Positions 16,087-22,618 of a DNA stretch of 35,520 bases are shown here, one piece after another. The position numbers and the translations under genes were made by a program. A model generated the notes under the pieces. It made no database searches. It was not told the DNA's origin and saw only the letters and a list, made by a program, of their open reading frames with translations. Every line of letters begins with the position of its first letter. Position 1 is the stretch's first letter. Where the stretch lies: the NCBI GenBank assembly GCA_021646415.1, contig SOEU01000028.1, forward strand, positions 1 to 35,520, written 5' to 3'. This DNA is from Candidatus Brocadia sp. Its GTDB lineage: Bacteria > Planctomycetota > Brocadiia > Brocadiales > Brocadiaceae.

Positions 16087-16507
16087 ATTGACCCCTCCTG
16101 GTATCCTATAACATGAACAAATTGCATTCCTTTAACTCATTTAATGGTCAGAATGTTAAACAGCTTTTCGCTTTAGTCATTTGAGTAAGTTTGAATGCCT
16201 TGAATAAAAAAACATATAACTATTATAATTATAAATACTTATATTCATATACATGACTGAAAAATTACAGAGATTTTCAAAACAGGTTAGTATAAAAAAT
16301 TTTTTTTTATATTTTGGGTTCTCTTTCATTTTTCCGAATTTGTCTAACACATTAGACAAATTATTTTATAATTTTAGATTCGTTTTTGGTTTTTTTATTT
16401 AAATAAGTCATTTTGTTAAAAACTGCACTGATTAATCGATACTGGAATCTTGTTCGGTAGAATACACGTGGTAGTCTGTCTTATTGTCCTGACTCTTATT
16501 TACTGGA
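16087..16507. other. AT-rich gene-free stretch between the two structured RNAs
   Basis: I see no credible gene: a 60-codon minus-strand frame (16177-16359) starts with TTG inside a palindrome, has no RBS and is low-complexity. The only structured item is the perfect palindrome at 16337-16362. RNA 2 therefore has no coding region directly behind its terminator. Confidence 0.5.
16337..16362. promoter_or_regulatory. Perfect operator-like palindrome
   Basis: AATTTGTCTAA and TTAGACAAATT are exact reverse complements around the 4-nt loop CACA (11-bp arms). It is not followed by a T-run on either strand. The TTGTCTAA half-sites look like a dimeric regulator site, but no promoter is clearly associated. 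Confidence 0.45.
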
Positions 16508-16554
16508 CAAAAAAAGCCTTACAACCAAAAATGTTTCTTTTCGGCAGCAAGGCT
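16508..16554 (-). terminator. Riboswitch expression-platform terminator (RNA 2)
   Basis: On the minus strand AGCCTTGCTGCC (16554 to 16543) pairs with GGTTGTAAGGCT (16526 to 16515), using wobble pairs, followed by a T-run. As in RNA 1 the left arm is shared with the aptamer 3' strand. Confidence 0.7.
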
Positions 16555-16633
16555 ATCTTTGTTGTTCTAGCTTCCCGTGATGGGTAATGTCCCTTTACTT
16601 CACGCCACCTGAGTACTCAGGGTTTGCCTTTTT
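16540..16633 (-). ncRNA. Second GEMM-like riboswitch (RNA 2)
   Basis: Reading on the minus strand: GGCAAACC, hairpin CTGAG-TA-CTCAG, GTGGCGTGAAGT, AAAGGGACATTA, ACGGGAAG, AAAGATAGCC, CTGCCGAAA. It aligns with RNA 1 along its whole length (shared AAAGGGnCnTTA, ACnGGGAnG, AAAGAyAGCCTTrCTGCCGAA), and both end in a terminator overlapping the same element. The core differs from the cyclic-di-GMP-I consensus (GCGTGAAG for ACGCAAAG), so ligand identity is open. No gene follows directly. Confidence 0.6.
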
Positions 16634-16641
16634 GCTATTGC

Positions 16642-16670
16642 TAATTAACAAAAAATGTTTAGATTGTCAA
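16642..16670 (-). promoter_or_regulatory. Possible promoter of RNA 2
   Basis: On the minus strand a perfect TTGACA (16670 to 16665) lies about 32 nt before the aptamer. The -10 is imperfect: GTTAAT at 15-nt spacing or TAATTA at 17-nt spacing. Confidence 0.4.
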
Positions 16671-16691
16671 TAAAATTATTTTCAAAGAAAT

Positions 16692-17846
16692 CTATCGCCT
16701 CAGGAAATAATAGAGTTGACCGAAGGTATTCAAATTCCCGGCCTCATACATGGCCTGGTCTCCAATCCCAAAATACACATCGGCCCTGGCTGGGGTTTGG
16801 ATCGCACTTCCCGTATCCTGATCCAGAACAAAGAACGACTTTCTTGCCTCGCTCTTCCCCTTTTTCCAGAACTTCCACGTCTTCTTTGCCTTCCTTGGTT
16901 CTATAACAGCAAAGGCCAATCCACCAGCAGGAAAGACTTTTTTATCAGTAGCGATACTCCTCATTGGGGTGACGGGTACTCCTATAGAACCATAAGGGGT
17001 AGCGTAATTGACTCTTTTGAAAAAGATAAAGCGATCATTTTTTCTAAGATAATAATCCAATTCATTGGGATGTTGTTCAAAGTAACTAATAAGCGTAGAA
17101 AGGGTTAATTCTTCTTCGGGAATTTTGCCATCCATAACCAACATACGTCCAATACTGTTATATTTGTGTCCCGAGTCTGCTCCGTATCCCACATAGACCA
17201 TCTCCCCCGATGGTAATTTGATTTGTCCTGATCCCTGAACATGGATAAGATAAGCATCTAGTTTTGATTTCAGGTAGGCAATTTCATTCCCTTTTAAGAG
17301 GCCGCGTTCCTCAATTTCACGTCGTGTATAATAAGGTTTTTTAAAGTCAGATGGTATTTTATAAAGGGGGTAACGAAATTCTCCGGTTAACGTAAGACTT
17401 CCATCGTAAATAGGTGTCCCATAACCGGTAAAATGAACCTGACCCTCATAAGCTTTTCCAATAGCCTGAAAGACCCTGAAATTTTTACCAATAAAATCGT
17501 TGAGTTCCTCGGCGTCTCTGCAACGAAGGAAACCTTCTCGAAAGAATTTTAGGGTATCTTCCAGATTTTCATGTGAAAATCCTGTCATATAAAAACCATA
17601 TGGATTAGCCTTAACCCTTTTAAAATAGTCAAGGCTGTTATCTATTGAACGCAACAAGGTGTCTCTGCTATAATCATCCTGAAATTTGGGAAGTTGTTTG
17701 GGGTCGGTAATCTCTACCAGTGTATCGCCGGATTCTCGAGGTACCAGGAGAGGTCTTTTCTTAAACATGGCACAGCCCGATCCCATTATAGCAATGAGAA
17801 TTGCAGTTAGAAGAAAAACCGTACGGACATTCCTTTTTATTTCCAT
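16692..17846 (-). CDS. mltA: Membrane-bound lytic murein transglycosylase A
   Basis: A 384-aa lipoprotein (ATG 17846; an in-frame GTG at 17855 lies too close to the AAGGGGG RBS). The signal ends in MGSGC (Cys25), predicting outer-membrane anchoring. The body matches MltA: FTGYGTPIYDGSLTLTGEFR, YPLYKIPSDF, the LDAYLIHVQGSGQIKLPSG block, VGYGADSGHKYNSIGRML, YATPYGSIGVPVTPMRSIA, and the C-terminal DTGSAIQTPARADVYFG whose Asp356 corresponds to the catalytic Asp. MltA cleaves peptidoglycan glycan strands forming 1,6-anhydro-muramyl ends. It appears monocistronic, with the riboswitch-like RNA 2 beginning after its stop. Confidence 0.92.
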   Translation of the reverse strand: MEIKRNVRTVFLLTAILIAIMGSGCAMFKKRPLLVPRESGDTLVEITDPKQLPKFQDDYSRDTLLRSIDNSLDYFKRVKANPYGFYMTGFSHENLEDTLKFFREGFLRCRDAEELNDFIGKNFRVFQAIGKAYEGQVHFTGYGTPIYDGSLTLTGEFRYPLYKIPSDFKKPYYTRREIEERGLLKGNEIAYLKSKLDAYLIHVQGSGQIKLPSGEMVYVGYGADSGHKYNSIGRMLVMDGKIPEEELTLSTLISYFEQHPNELDYYLRKNDRFIFFKRVNYATPYGSIGVPVTPMRSIATDKKVFPAGGLAFAVIEPRKAKKTWKFWKKGKSEARKSFFVLDQDTGSAIQTPARADVYFGIGDQAMYEAGNLNTFGQLYYFLRR

Positions 17847-18009
17847 GTGAATCACACCCCCTTATCAAGAAAATTGCCCAAAAACCCAAATCTCAAACCA
17901 TCACAAACTATACTATTCAGGCGGTATTTTATATTTCTCATCCCAGAGAATCAAAGGAAAAATGAGGAACATGAGAATTACATTCTTTAATTACTAAAAA
18001 ACATTTAAT

Positions 18010-18039
18010 TTGACAACCAGTTATTATTTAAAGTAAAAT
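18010..18039 (+). promoter_or_regulatory. Promoter of the cbi/cob operon
   Basis: TTGACA (18010-18015), 18-nt spacer, TAAAAT (18034-18039), about 45 nt before the riboswitch P1 stem. The stretch 17847-18009 before it (start region of mltA on the other strand) shows nothing else. Confidence 0.6.
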
Positions 18040-18083
18040 TTGACCCGTAGTAAAAAGCCTGCTCTTTTTGGTTAATGAAATTG

Positions 18084-18300
18084 ATTACAGGTATTTCTCC
18101 CGCAAATATGTGGGCGTTAAAAGGGAATCCATATCTTGTTATTATGAAAACGAGATGAGGAGCGGACCCGCCGCTGTAACCGGGAACGAAAGTCACAATA
18201 CCACTGGAAAAGCCGTTTAAACGGATTAAACTGTTCAAATGGCTTACTGGGAAGGGGTGACCAGTAGGATGATCCGGGAGCCAGAAGACCTGCCTGTAAT
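18084..18300 (+). ncRNA. Cobalamin riboswitch 1 (type A), cbiM leader
   Basis: P1 is ATTACAGG (18084-18091) with CCTGTAAT (18293-18300). Conserved blocks in order: AAAGGGAATCC, GGACCCGCCGCTGTAACCGG, GAACGAAAG, CCACTGG, a peripheral stem AGCCGTTTAAACGG...ATGGCTT, GGGAAGG, CCAGTAGGATGATCCGGGAGCC and AGAAGACCTGCCTGT. It lies upstream of cbiM with a terminator (18542-18582) between, so corrinoid presumably switches off the transporter/synthesis operon. The 240-nt gap between aptamer and terminator is occupied by palindromic repeats. Confidence 0.93.
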
Positions 18301-18340
18301 TGCTTCACGTAGTCTTCGATGGTAAAGAAGGTGAAGGGTA

Positions 18341-18530
18341 TTAATCGCAGATTTCGCAGATTACACAGACAAACGAGCAAATTCATTGTGCCAGTTGAAC
18401 ACACAGCAGAGGATGCTGAGATATTTAGAGAATAGCAAATAAAATCACCTTTAGTTTTTTCTCTGAGTTCTCCGCGCTGTGGCAAACTCCACAAAATAGT
18501 ATCCGTGCCATCTGTGAAATCTAAGGTCTG
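18341..18530. repeat. Nested dispersed palindromic element in the cbiM leader
   Basis: Outer arms CGCAGATTTCGCAGATTACA (about 18346-18365) and ATCCGTGCCATCTGTGAAAT (18501-18520) are imperfect inverted copies of each other. Inside, CACAGCAGAGGATGCTGAGA (from 18402) and CTCCGCGCTGTGG (to 18482) form a second inverted pair. The outer motif recurs at 22577-22606 and the inner type resembles the insert in riboswitch 3 (27143-27274). It is a MITE-like or palindromic element. Confidence 0.6.
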
Positions 18531-18541
18531 GATGTTTTTCT

Positions 18542-18582
18542 AAAACCCGTGCCCTCCCTATCGGAGACATGGGTTTTTTTGT
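18542..18582 (+). terminator. Riboswitch-controlled terminator before cbiM
   Basis: AAACCCGTG (from 18543) pairs with CATGGGTTT (one wobble), followed by a T-run to 18580. The hairpin covers an ATG at 18569 that would otherwise look like an upstream start of cbiM, so the true start must be later. Confidence 0.75.
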
Positions 18583-18598
18583 TTTTAGGAAAGGTGCA

Positions 18599-19369
18599 AT
18601 GTCAAGGACACTACTATTCGTTACCTTCTTTTTTTTCACGTCATTTTTTGCATTAGAAAACGTAGTATACGCCATGCATATTACCGAAGGAATTTTACCC
18701 CCTAAATGGGTTTTTACGTGGTTTGCGGTATCACTGCCTTTTGTAGGGATTGGAACATATCATCTTAAACAAAAGAAAAGGAGAGTACCAAGTTTTCTGC
18801 CTATGGTGGGTATGCTTGGAGCAGCGGTATTTGTATTTTCCTGTTTTCCCATCCCAGTTATTGCCCTGAATGGAATGGCTACTTCCCATCCGTGTGGTAC
18901 GGGTATGAGCGCTGTCTTGTTGGGCCCTTTTGTTAGTGTGTTGGTAGCAGCCATTGCCTTATTGATTCAAGCCTTGTTTCTCGCCCATGGCGGGCTAACT
19001 ACGCTGGGTGGAAATATATTTTCTATGGGTATTCTGGGTTCGTTTTCTGGCTATTTTGCCTTTAAAATAGCACAACGATGCAGGTTGCCGCTATTTTGGA
19101 GCGGATTCCTTGCCGGTATGGTCTCTGATTTATTTACCTATCTGGGTACATCTCTTGAGTTAGGGCTGCTTGTGATAGGAAACGGCGGGTCATTCTTTAA
19201 AGCCACTGGAGAAATTTTTGCGGTGTTCATGATGACCTCACAAGGAATACTGTGTGTTGTTGAGGGAGTCGTAGTGGGATTTGTGCTGGTCTTTGTTTAT
19301 AAACGGAGACCGGGTATTTTGCTGACCCTTGGAGTAATGAGAGATGATACAAAATCCATTCAGGCATAA
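18599..19369 (+). CDS. cbiM: Cobalt ECF transporter substrate-binding subunit CbiM
   Basis: A 256-aa membrane protein, the S component of the cobalt energy-coupling-factor transporter. ATG 18599 has RBS AGGAAAGG; an in-frame ATG at 18569 lies in the terminator and is rejected. An N-terminal signal peptide ends at VVYA, exposing MHITEGILPP whose N-terminal Met and following His (H27) are the known metal ligands of CbiM. NGMATSHPCGTG (about 91-102) is the second conserved metal-site loop. Six to seven hydrophobic segments follow. First gene of a six-gene cobalt/B12 cluster. Its stop overlaps the next gene by 26 nt. Confidence 0.9.
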   Translation: MSRTLLFVTFFFFTSFFALENVVYAMHITEGILPPKWVFTWFAVSLPFVGIGTYHLKQKKRRVPSFLPMVGMLGAAVFVFSCFPIPVIALNGMATSHPCGTGMSAVLLGPFVSVLVAAIALLIQALFLAHGGLTTLGGNIFSMGILGSFSGYFAFKIAQRCRLPLFWSGFLAGMVSDLFTYLGTSLELGLLVIGNGGSFFKATGEIFAVFMMTSQGILCVVEGVVVGFVLVFVYKRRPGILLTLGVMRDDTKSIQA

Positions 19370-19667
19370 GACAAATGTCTTCTTTATTGCTTTTCTGATT
19401 TCAGCCGTGCTCCCCACGGCATTGTTTGCCAAAGAACGTTCGGAGAATACTGATATGCCTGTAGCACAAACAAGTGAAGAAGGGGCATGGACCGGCATTG
19501 ATGTAAGCATTGTGGGTAAATATGCGGCAAAGTATGGCCACCCACCCCGTGATCCTTATATCAATACCGACCAGGGTGATTTGCTCCTTTTTGTGTTTAC
19601 CTTCGCCGGGGTAATTGGCGGGTTTGTTATTGGATTTAATGTACGAAGACTTTTTTATGAAAAATAG
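19344..19667 (+). CDS. CbiN-like small membrane component of the cobalt transporter
   Basis: A 107-aa protein with two hydrophobic helices: a signal-like anchor at about 12-29 and a C-terminal span at about 80-98. They enclose a periplasmic loop with WTGIDVSIVGKYAAKYGHPP and DPYINTDQGDLLLF. The topology and the acidic motif just before the second helix resemble CbiN (ESLLFALQAAIGA region), and its place between cbiM and cbiQ supports that role. Sequence identity with classical CbiN is low, so I leave the symbol empty. CbiN assists metal loading into CbiM. Confidence 0.65.
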   Translation: MIQNPFRHKTNVFFIAFLISAVLPTALFAKERSENTDMPVAQTSEEGAWTGIDVSIVGKYAAKYGHPPRDPYINTDQGDLLLFVFTFAGVIGGFVIGFNVRRLFYEK

Positions 19668-19685
19668 ACAATAATTAAGCACCCT

Positions 19686-20474
19686 ATGGAATTTTTCCAT
19701 CACACATTTTCTGATATGTATGCCCGCCGGAACAACTGGCTAACAAGGATTGACGTAAGGGTAAAGCTGTTCTACGTCATTTCTCTGCTTGCAATAAATC
19801 TATTGGCAAAAAATATATGTATCCCGTCAGTTTTCCTTTCTGTATCTTTCATCCTGCTCCTTTCTATAAAAATTCCCCTTATAGCAATACTTCGAAGTAT
19901 GCTTCTGCCGGTGTTGTTTTCACTGTTAATCCTGATTATAAAAGGTCTGCATGAGGGCCAAACAGCGTGGCTGTCCTTTTCAATTGCAGGATACAACATA
20001 CTATTGAAAGAAGAAGGGCTGCAGAGCGGGCTTTATACCAGCAGCAAGGTACTGGGAGGTATTTCATTGGTAATGATATTTTCCTTTACAACAACAATAA
20101 GTCTGTTGTGTGCAGGTTTAAAATGGTTTCGCGTACCAAACACAATAGTCGAACTGCTGGCCTTTATCTATCGATATATCTTCCAGCTCTTAGATGAAGT
20201 ATCTACGATGTGGACTGCACAAAAATCGCGTTTAGGCCATACCTCTTGGAAAAAAACAATAAAATCCCTGGGAATATTAGGCGGACTGCTTATCATCCGT
20301 GCCTTTGAAAGGGCAGAACGAACCTACGAAGCGATGTACGTCAGAGGTTACGAAGGCGGTGGCATATTGACGGTTAACCTATCACCATGGAATAAAAAAG
20401 ATTATACACTCGCCATAGGAATGGTCCTTATTTTACCCCTGCTTGTCTATACAGGAAAGATGCAGATATGGTGA
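19686..20474 (+). CDS. cbiQ: Cobalt ECF transporter transmembrane subunit CbiQ
   Basis: A 262-aa integral membrane T component linking CbiM to the ATPase. About five hydrophobic segments are visible (near 30-48, 50-82, 108-132, and the C-terminal 241-258). The coupling-helix motif RAFERAERTYEAMYVRGYEG (about 198-217) contains the conserved A-x-x-x-RG signature that docks onto CbiO. The start ATG is 18 nt after the CbiN-like stop; the stop overlaps cbiO by 7 nt, so the subunits are translationally coupled. Confidence 0.9.
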   Translation: MEFFHHTFSDMYARRNNWLTRIDVRVKLFYVISLLAINLLAKNICIPSVFLSVSFILLLSIKIPLIAILRSMLLPVLFSLLILIIKGLHEGQTAWLSFSIAGYNILLKEEGLQSGLYTSSKVLGGISLVMIFSFTTTISLLCAGLKWFRVPNTIVELLAFIYRYIFQLLDEVSTMWTAQKSRLGHTSWKKTIKSLGILGGLLIIRAFERAERTYEAMYVRGYEGGGILTVNLSPWNKKDYTLAIGMVLILPLLVYTGKMQIW

Positions 20475-21328
20475 TACTGCAAATAAAAAATGTTCAGTAC
20501 CGGTATCATGACGGAACGCATGCGTTGCGTGGCGTTTGTTTGGATATCCCAAAAGGGGAATTCTTAGCCATACTCGGTCCAAATGGATCCGGTAAAACAA
20601 CGCTGTTAAAACACCTCAACGGTTTACTAAAACCAATGGGAGGGGAACTCTTATTAGAACAAAAGCCTCTGGTTCAATATTCATCGAAAGAGATATTCCA
20701 GAGGGTGGGGATTGTATTCCAGGACCCAAACGATCAGCTGTTTGCCCCATCTGTATGGGAGGATGTGGCCTTCGGGCCTATGAATCTGGGGTTGTCAAAG
20801 AATGAGATTACACATCGGGTAGATGAGGCATTGTCATTGGTGGGTATGAAACCTTATGCAAGTAAAACTGTAGATGCCCTGAGTTTTGGGCAAAGGAAGC
20901 GGATTTGTATTGCAGGAGTCCTGGCAATGAGACCCGAAGTGCTTGTTTTGGATGAGCCTACCTGTGGTCTTGACCCTGCCGGCGTTACTTCCCTTATGGT
21001 ATTGCTAAAAGAACTCAACAGCAAGCATGGCATTACTATTATCATGGCGACAAATTCCATTGATTTAGTGCCAGTTTACATGGACCGTTTGGCAATTATG
21101 TACCATGGTAATATACTCAGAACAGGCACCCCTGAAGATGTATTTTCAAATGCGATGGAAATAAAACATGCTTGTTTAGAACTTCCGCAGATTGCCCAGC
21201 TAATGCAACAACTCAGGGATGAAGATAACTTCCCCATGGATACTTTGCCTCTTACTGTTGGAGAAGCAAGAAAATTTTTGATATCCAGGCGGAATGGGAT
21301 GCATTTTTTAACGAAAAACCATGTTTAA
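20468..21328 (+). CDS. cbiO: Cobalt ECF transporter ATPase CbiO with altered H-loop
   Basis: A 286-aa ABC ATPase powering the CbiMQ transporter. Walker A is GPNGSGKTT (37-45), Q-loop Gln85 (VFQDPNDQLF), signature LSFGQRKR (138-145), Walker B VLVLDEP (158-164) with catalytic Glu163, D-loop GLDP. The H-loop, normally ATHD in this family, reads ATNS (Asn196), so the usual switch histidine is missing. ECF cassettes can work as heterodimers with one degenerate site, but only one ATPase is encoded here. The C-terminal extension after residue 225 is typical of CbiO. The gene overlaps cbiQ by 7 nt and cobD by 8 nt. Confidence 0.9.
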   Translation: MVILQIKNVQYRYHDGTHALRGVCLDIPKGEFLAILGPNGSGKTTLLKHLNGLLKPMGGELLLEQKPLVQYSSKEIFQRVGIVFQDPNDQLFAPSVWEDVAFGPMNLGLSKNEITHRVDEALSLVGMKPYASKTVDALSFGQRKRICIAGVLAMRPEVLVLDEPTCGLDPAGVTSLMVLLKELNSKHGITIIMATNSIDLVPVYMDRLAIMYHGNILRTGTPEDVFSNAMEIKHACLELPQIAQLMQQLRDEDNFPMDTLPLTVGEARKFLISRRNGMHFLTKNHV

Positions 21329-22430
21329 AGATCACGGCGGAAATATAAAGCATACTATTCGTCAATTGCCTTGCAGTGTTAACAAACAGAGTGGAAGCAA
21401 TGGGATACTCGACTTTAGTGCAAGCATTAATCCTCTGGGATACCCAGAAAACGTCCGAAACATCATCTGGAAGAATTTCGACGATATTTTGCATTATCCT
21501 GACATTGATTGTTCCAGCCTGAGGAAATATATTACCCAAAAAATCAGGCATTCAGAAGACGAAATCATTGTAGGAAATGGCTCAACAGAGTTGTTTTATT
21601 TAATCCCCCGCGCACTAAAACCAGCAAAAGGGATTATTTTTCAGCCTACCTTTAGCGAATTTGCTGAAGCATTGAAATGCAGCCACGCGGAGGTATTTCA
21701 TACTATGCTGAAGATGGAAGAAGATTTTTGTTTTACCTATCGAGAAGACCATTTTGATAACAAAAAAGCAGAGATGGTTTTTCTGTGTAACCCCAACAAC
21801 CCTACAGGGCAACTGGTAGAAAAGTCTGTCATAGTAAATATGGCAAGGCAACATCCTGATATAACGTTCGTTGTGGATGAAGCATTCATGGATTTTGTTG
21901 ATACACCAGAAAGATACAGTGTTATCAATAATGCTGGTACAGTGCGTAATTTAATTGTAGTCAGGTCACTTACAAAATTTTATGGTTTCCCCGGCTTGAG
22001 GATAGGATATCTTGTTGCCAATCTGGATTTAGTAAAAAAAATGACGGAATACAAGGAACCGTGGTCCGTGAATACTTTAGCCCAATATGCTGCAAGGGCT
22101 GCTATAGAAGACGAAGAATTTATTTCAAGAAGCAGAGAATTTATGCTACAGGAGCGATTGTATTTATTCAAAGAATTATCCGATATTCATGGGCTTTTGC
22201 CCTACAAACCAACGGTCAATTATATCTTTATCAAAATAAATAGAGACGATATGACTTCTCCTTTGCTACGTGAACAACTATTGGAGTATGGTATCGCCAT
22301 TCGCGATTGTTCAAATTTTATAGGGCTTAATAATAAGTATTTTCGAGTAGCGGTAAGGACAAGGGACGAGAATATGCGGCTTATTGCTGCATTAAAAAGC
22401 ATAATTGATCTGCGCACTAACACATTTTAA
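21321..22430 (+). CDS. cobD: L-threonine-O-3-phosphate decarboxylase (CobD-like)
   Basis: A 369-aa PLP enzyme of aminotransferase fold class I. It starts with HGGNIK and DFSASINPLGYPENV, the hallmark of the CobD branch, rather than histidinol-phosphate aminotransferase. Further motifs: NGSTELFYLIPRAL, CNPNNPTGQLV (156-166), VVDEAFMDF, and SLTKFYGFPGLRIGY with Lys219 as the expected PLP Schiff-base lysine. CobD makes (R)-1-amino-2-propanol phosphate for the nucleotide-loop arm of cobalamin. Its place between the cobalt transporter and cobQ supports this over HisC. The start overlaps cbiO by 8 nt; no obvious separate promoter. Confidence 0.85.
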   Translation: MFKDHGGNIKHTIRQLPCSVNKQSGSNGILDFSASINPLGYPENVRNIIWKNFDDILHYPDIDCSSLRKYITQKIRHSEDEIIVGNGSTELFYLIPRALKPAKGIIFQPTFSEFAEALKCSHAEVFHTMLKMEEDFCFTYREDHFDNKKAEMVFLCNPNNPTGQLVEKSVIVNMARQHPDITFVVDEAFMDFVDTPERYSVINNAGTVRNLIVVRSLTKFYGFPGLRIGYLVANLDLVKKMTEYKEPWSVNTLAQYAARAAIEDEEFISRSREFMLQERLYLFKELSDIHGLLPYKPTVNYIFIKINRDDMTSPLLREQLLEYGIAIRDCSNFIGLNNKYFRVAVRTRDENMRLIAALKSIIDLRTNTF

Positions 22431-22451
22431 CAGCAAATAGTAAGCAGCAAA

Positions 22452-22517
22452 CAGTAGGCAGTTGACAAAAAGACAATAAGTTTTTATTGCCTACTGTTTA
22501 CTGTCAACTGCCTACTG
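22452..22517. repeat. 16-bp-arm palindromic element between cobD and cobQ
   Basis: CAGTAGGCAGTTGACA (22452-22467) and TGTCAACTGCCTACTG (22502-22517) are perfect inverted copies around a 34-nt loop, which itself contains TTGCCTACTGTTTAC, a further inverted copy of flanking sequence. It looks like a small MITE-type or structured intergenic repeat. It may alter the cobD-cobQ transcript. Confidence 0.7.
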
Positions 22518-22576
22518 AATCTTTTCGGATGTGGCTATGCTTTATTATAAAATCGATTAGTGTAAAAATCTTTTTA

Positions 22577-22606
22577 TTTATCTGTGTAATCTGTGAAATC
22601 TGCGGT
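22577..22606. repeat. Copy of the ATCTGTG dispersed repeat
   Basis: TCTGTGTAATCTGTGAAATC followed by TGCGG matches, in inverted orientation with about one mismatch, the segment at 18346-18366 in the cbiM leader. It ends about 12 bp before the cobQ start codon. Confidence 0.55.
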
Positions 22607-22618
22607 TGCTGTTAACTC

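Noticed and set aside
16177-16359. 60-codon minus-strand ORF between the two structured RNAs
   Set aside because: TTG start inside a palindrome, no RBS, low-complexity Tyr/Asn/Phe/Lys composition; probably chance in AT-rich DNA.
18569-18598. Upstream ATG as the cbiM start
   Set aside because: It lies inside the right arm of the intrinsic terminator. The ATG at 18599 has a good RBS and gives a normal signal peptide.
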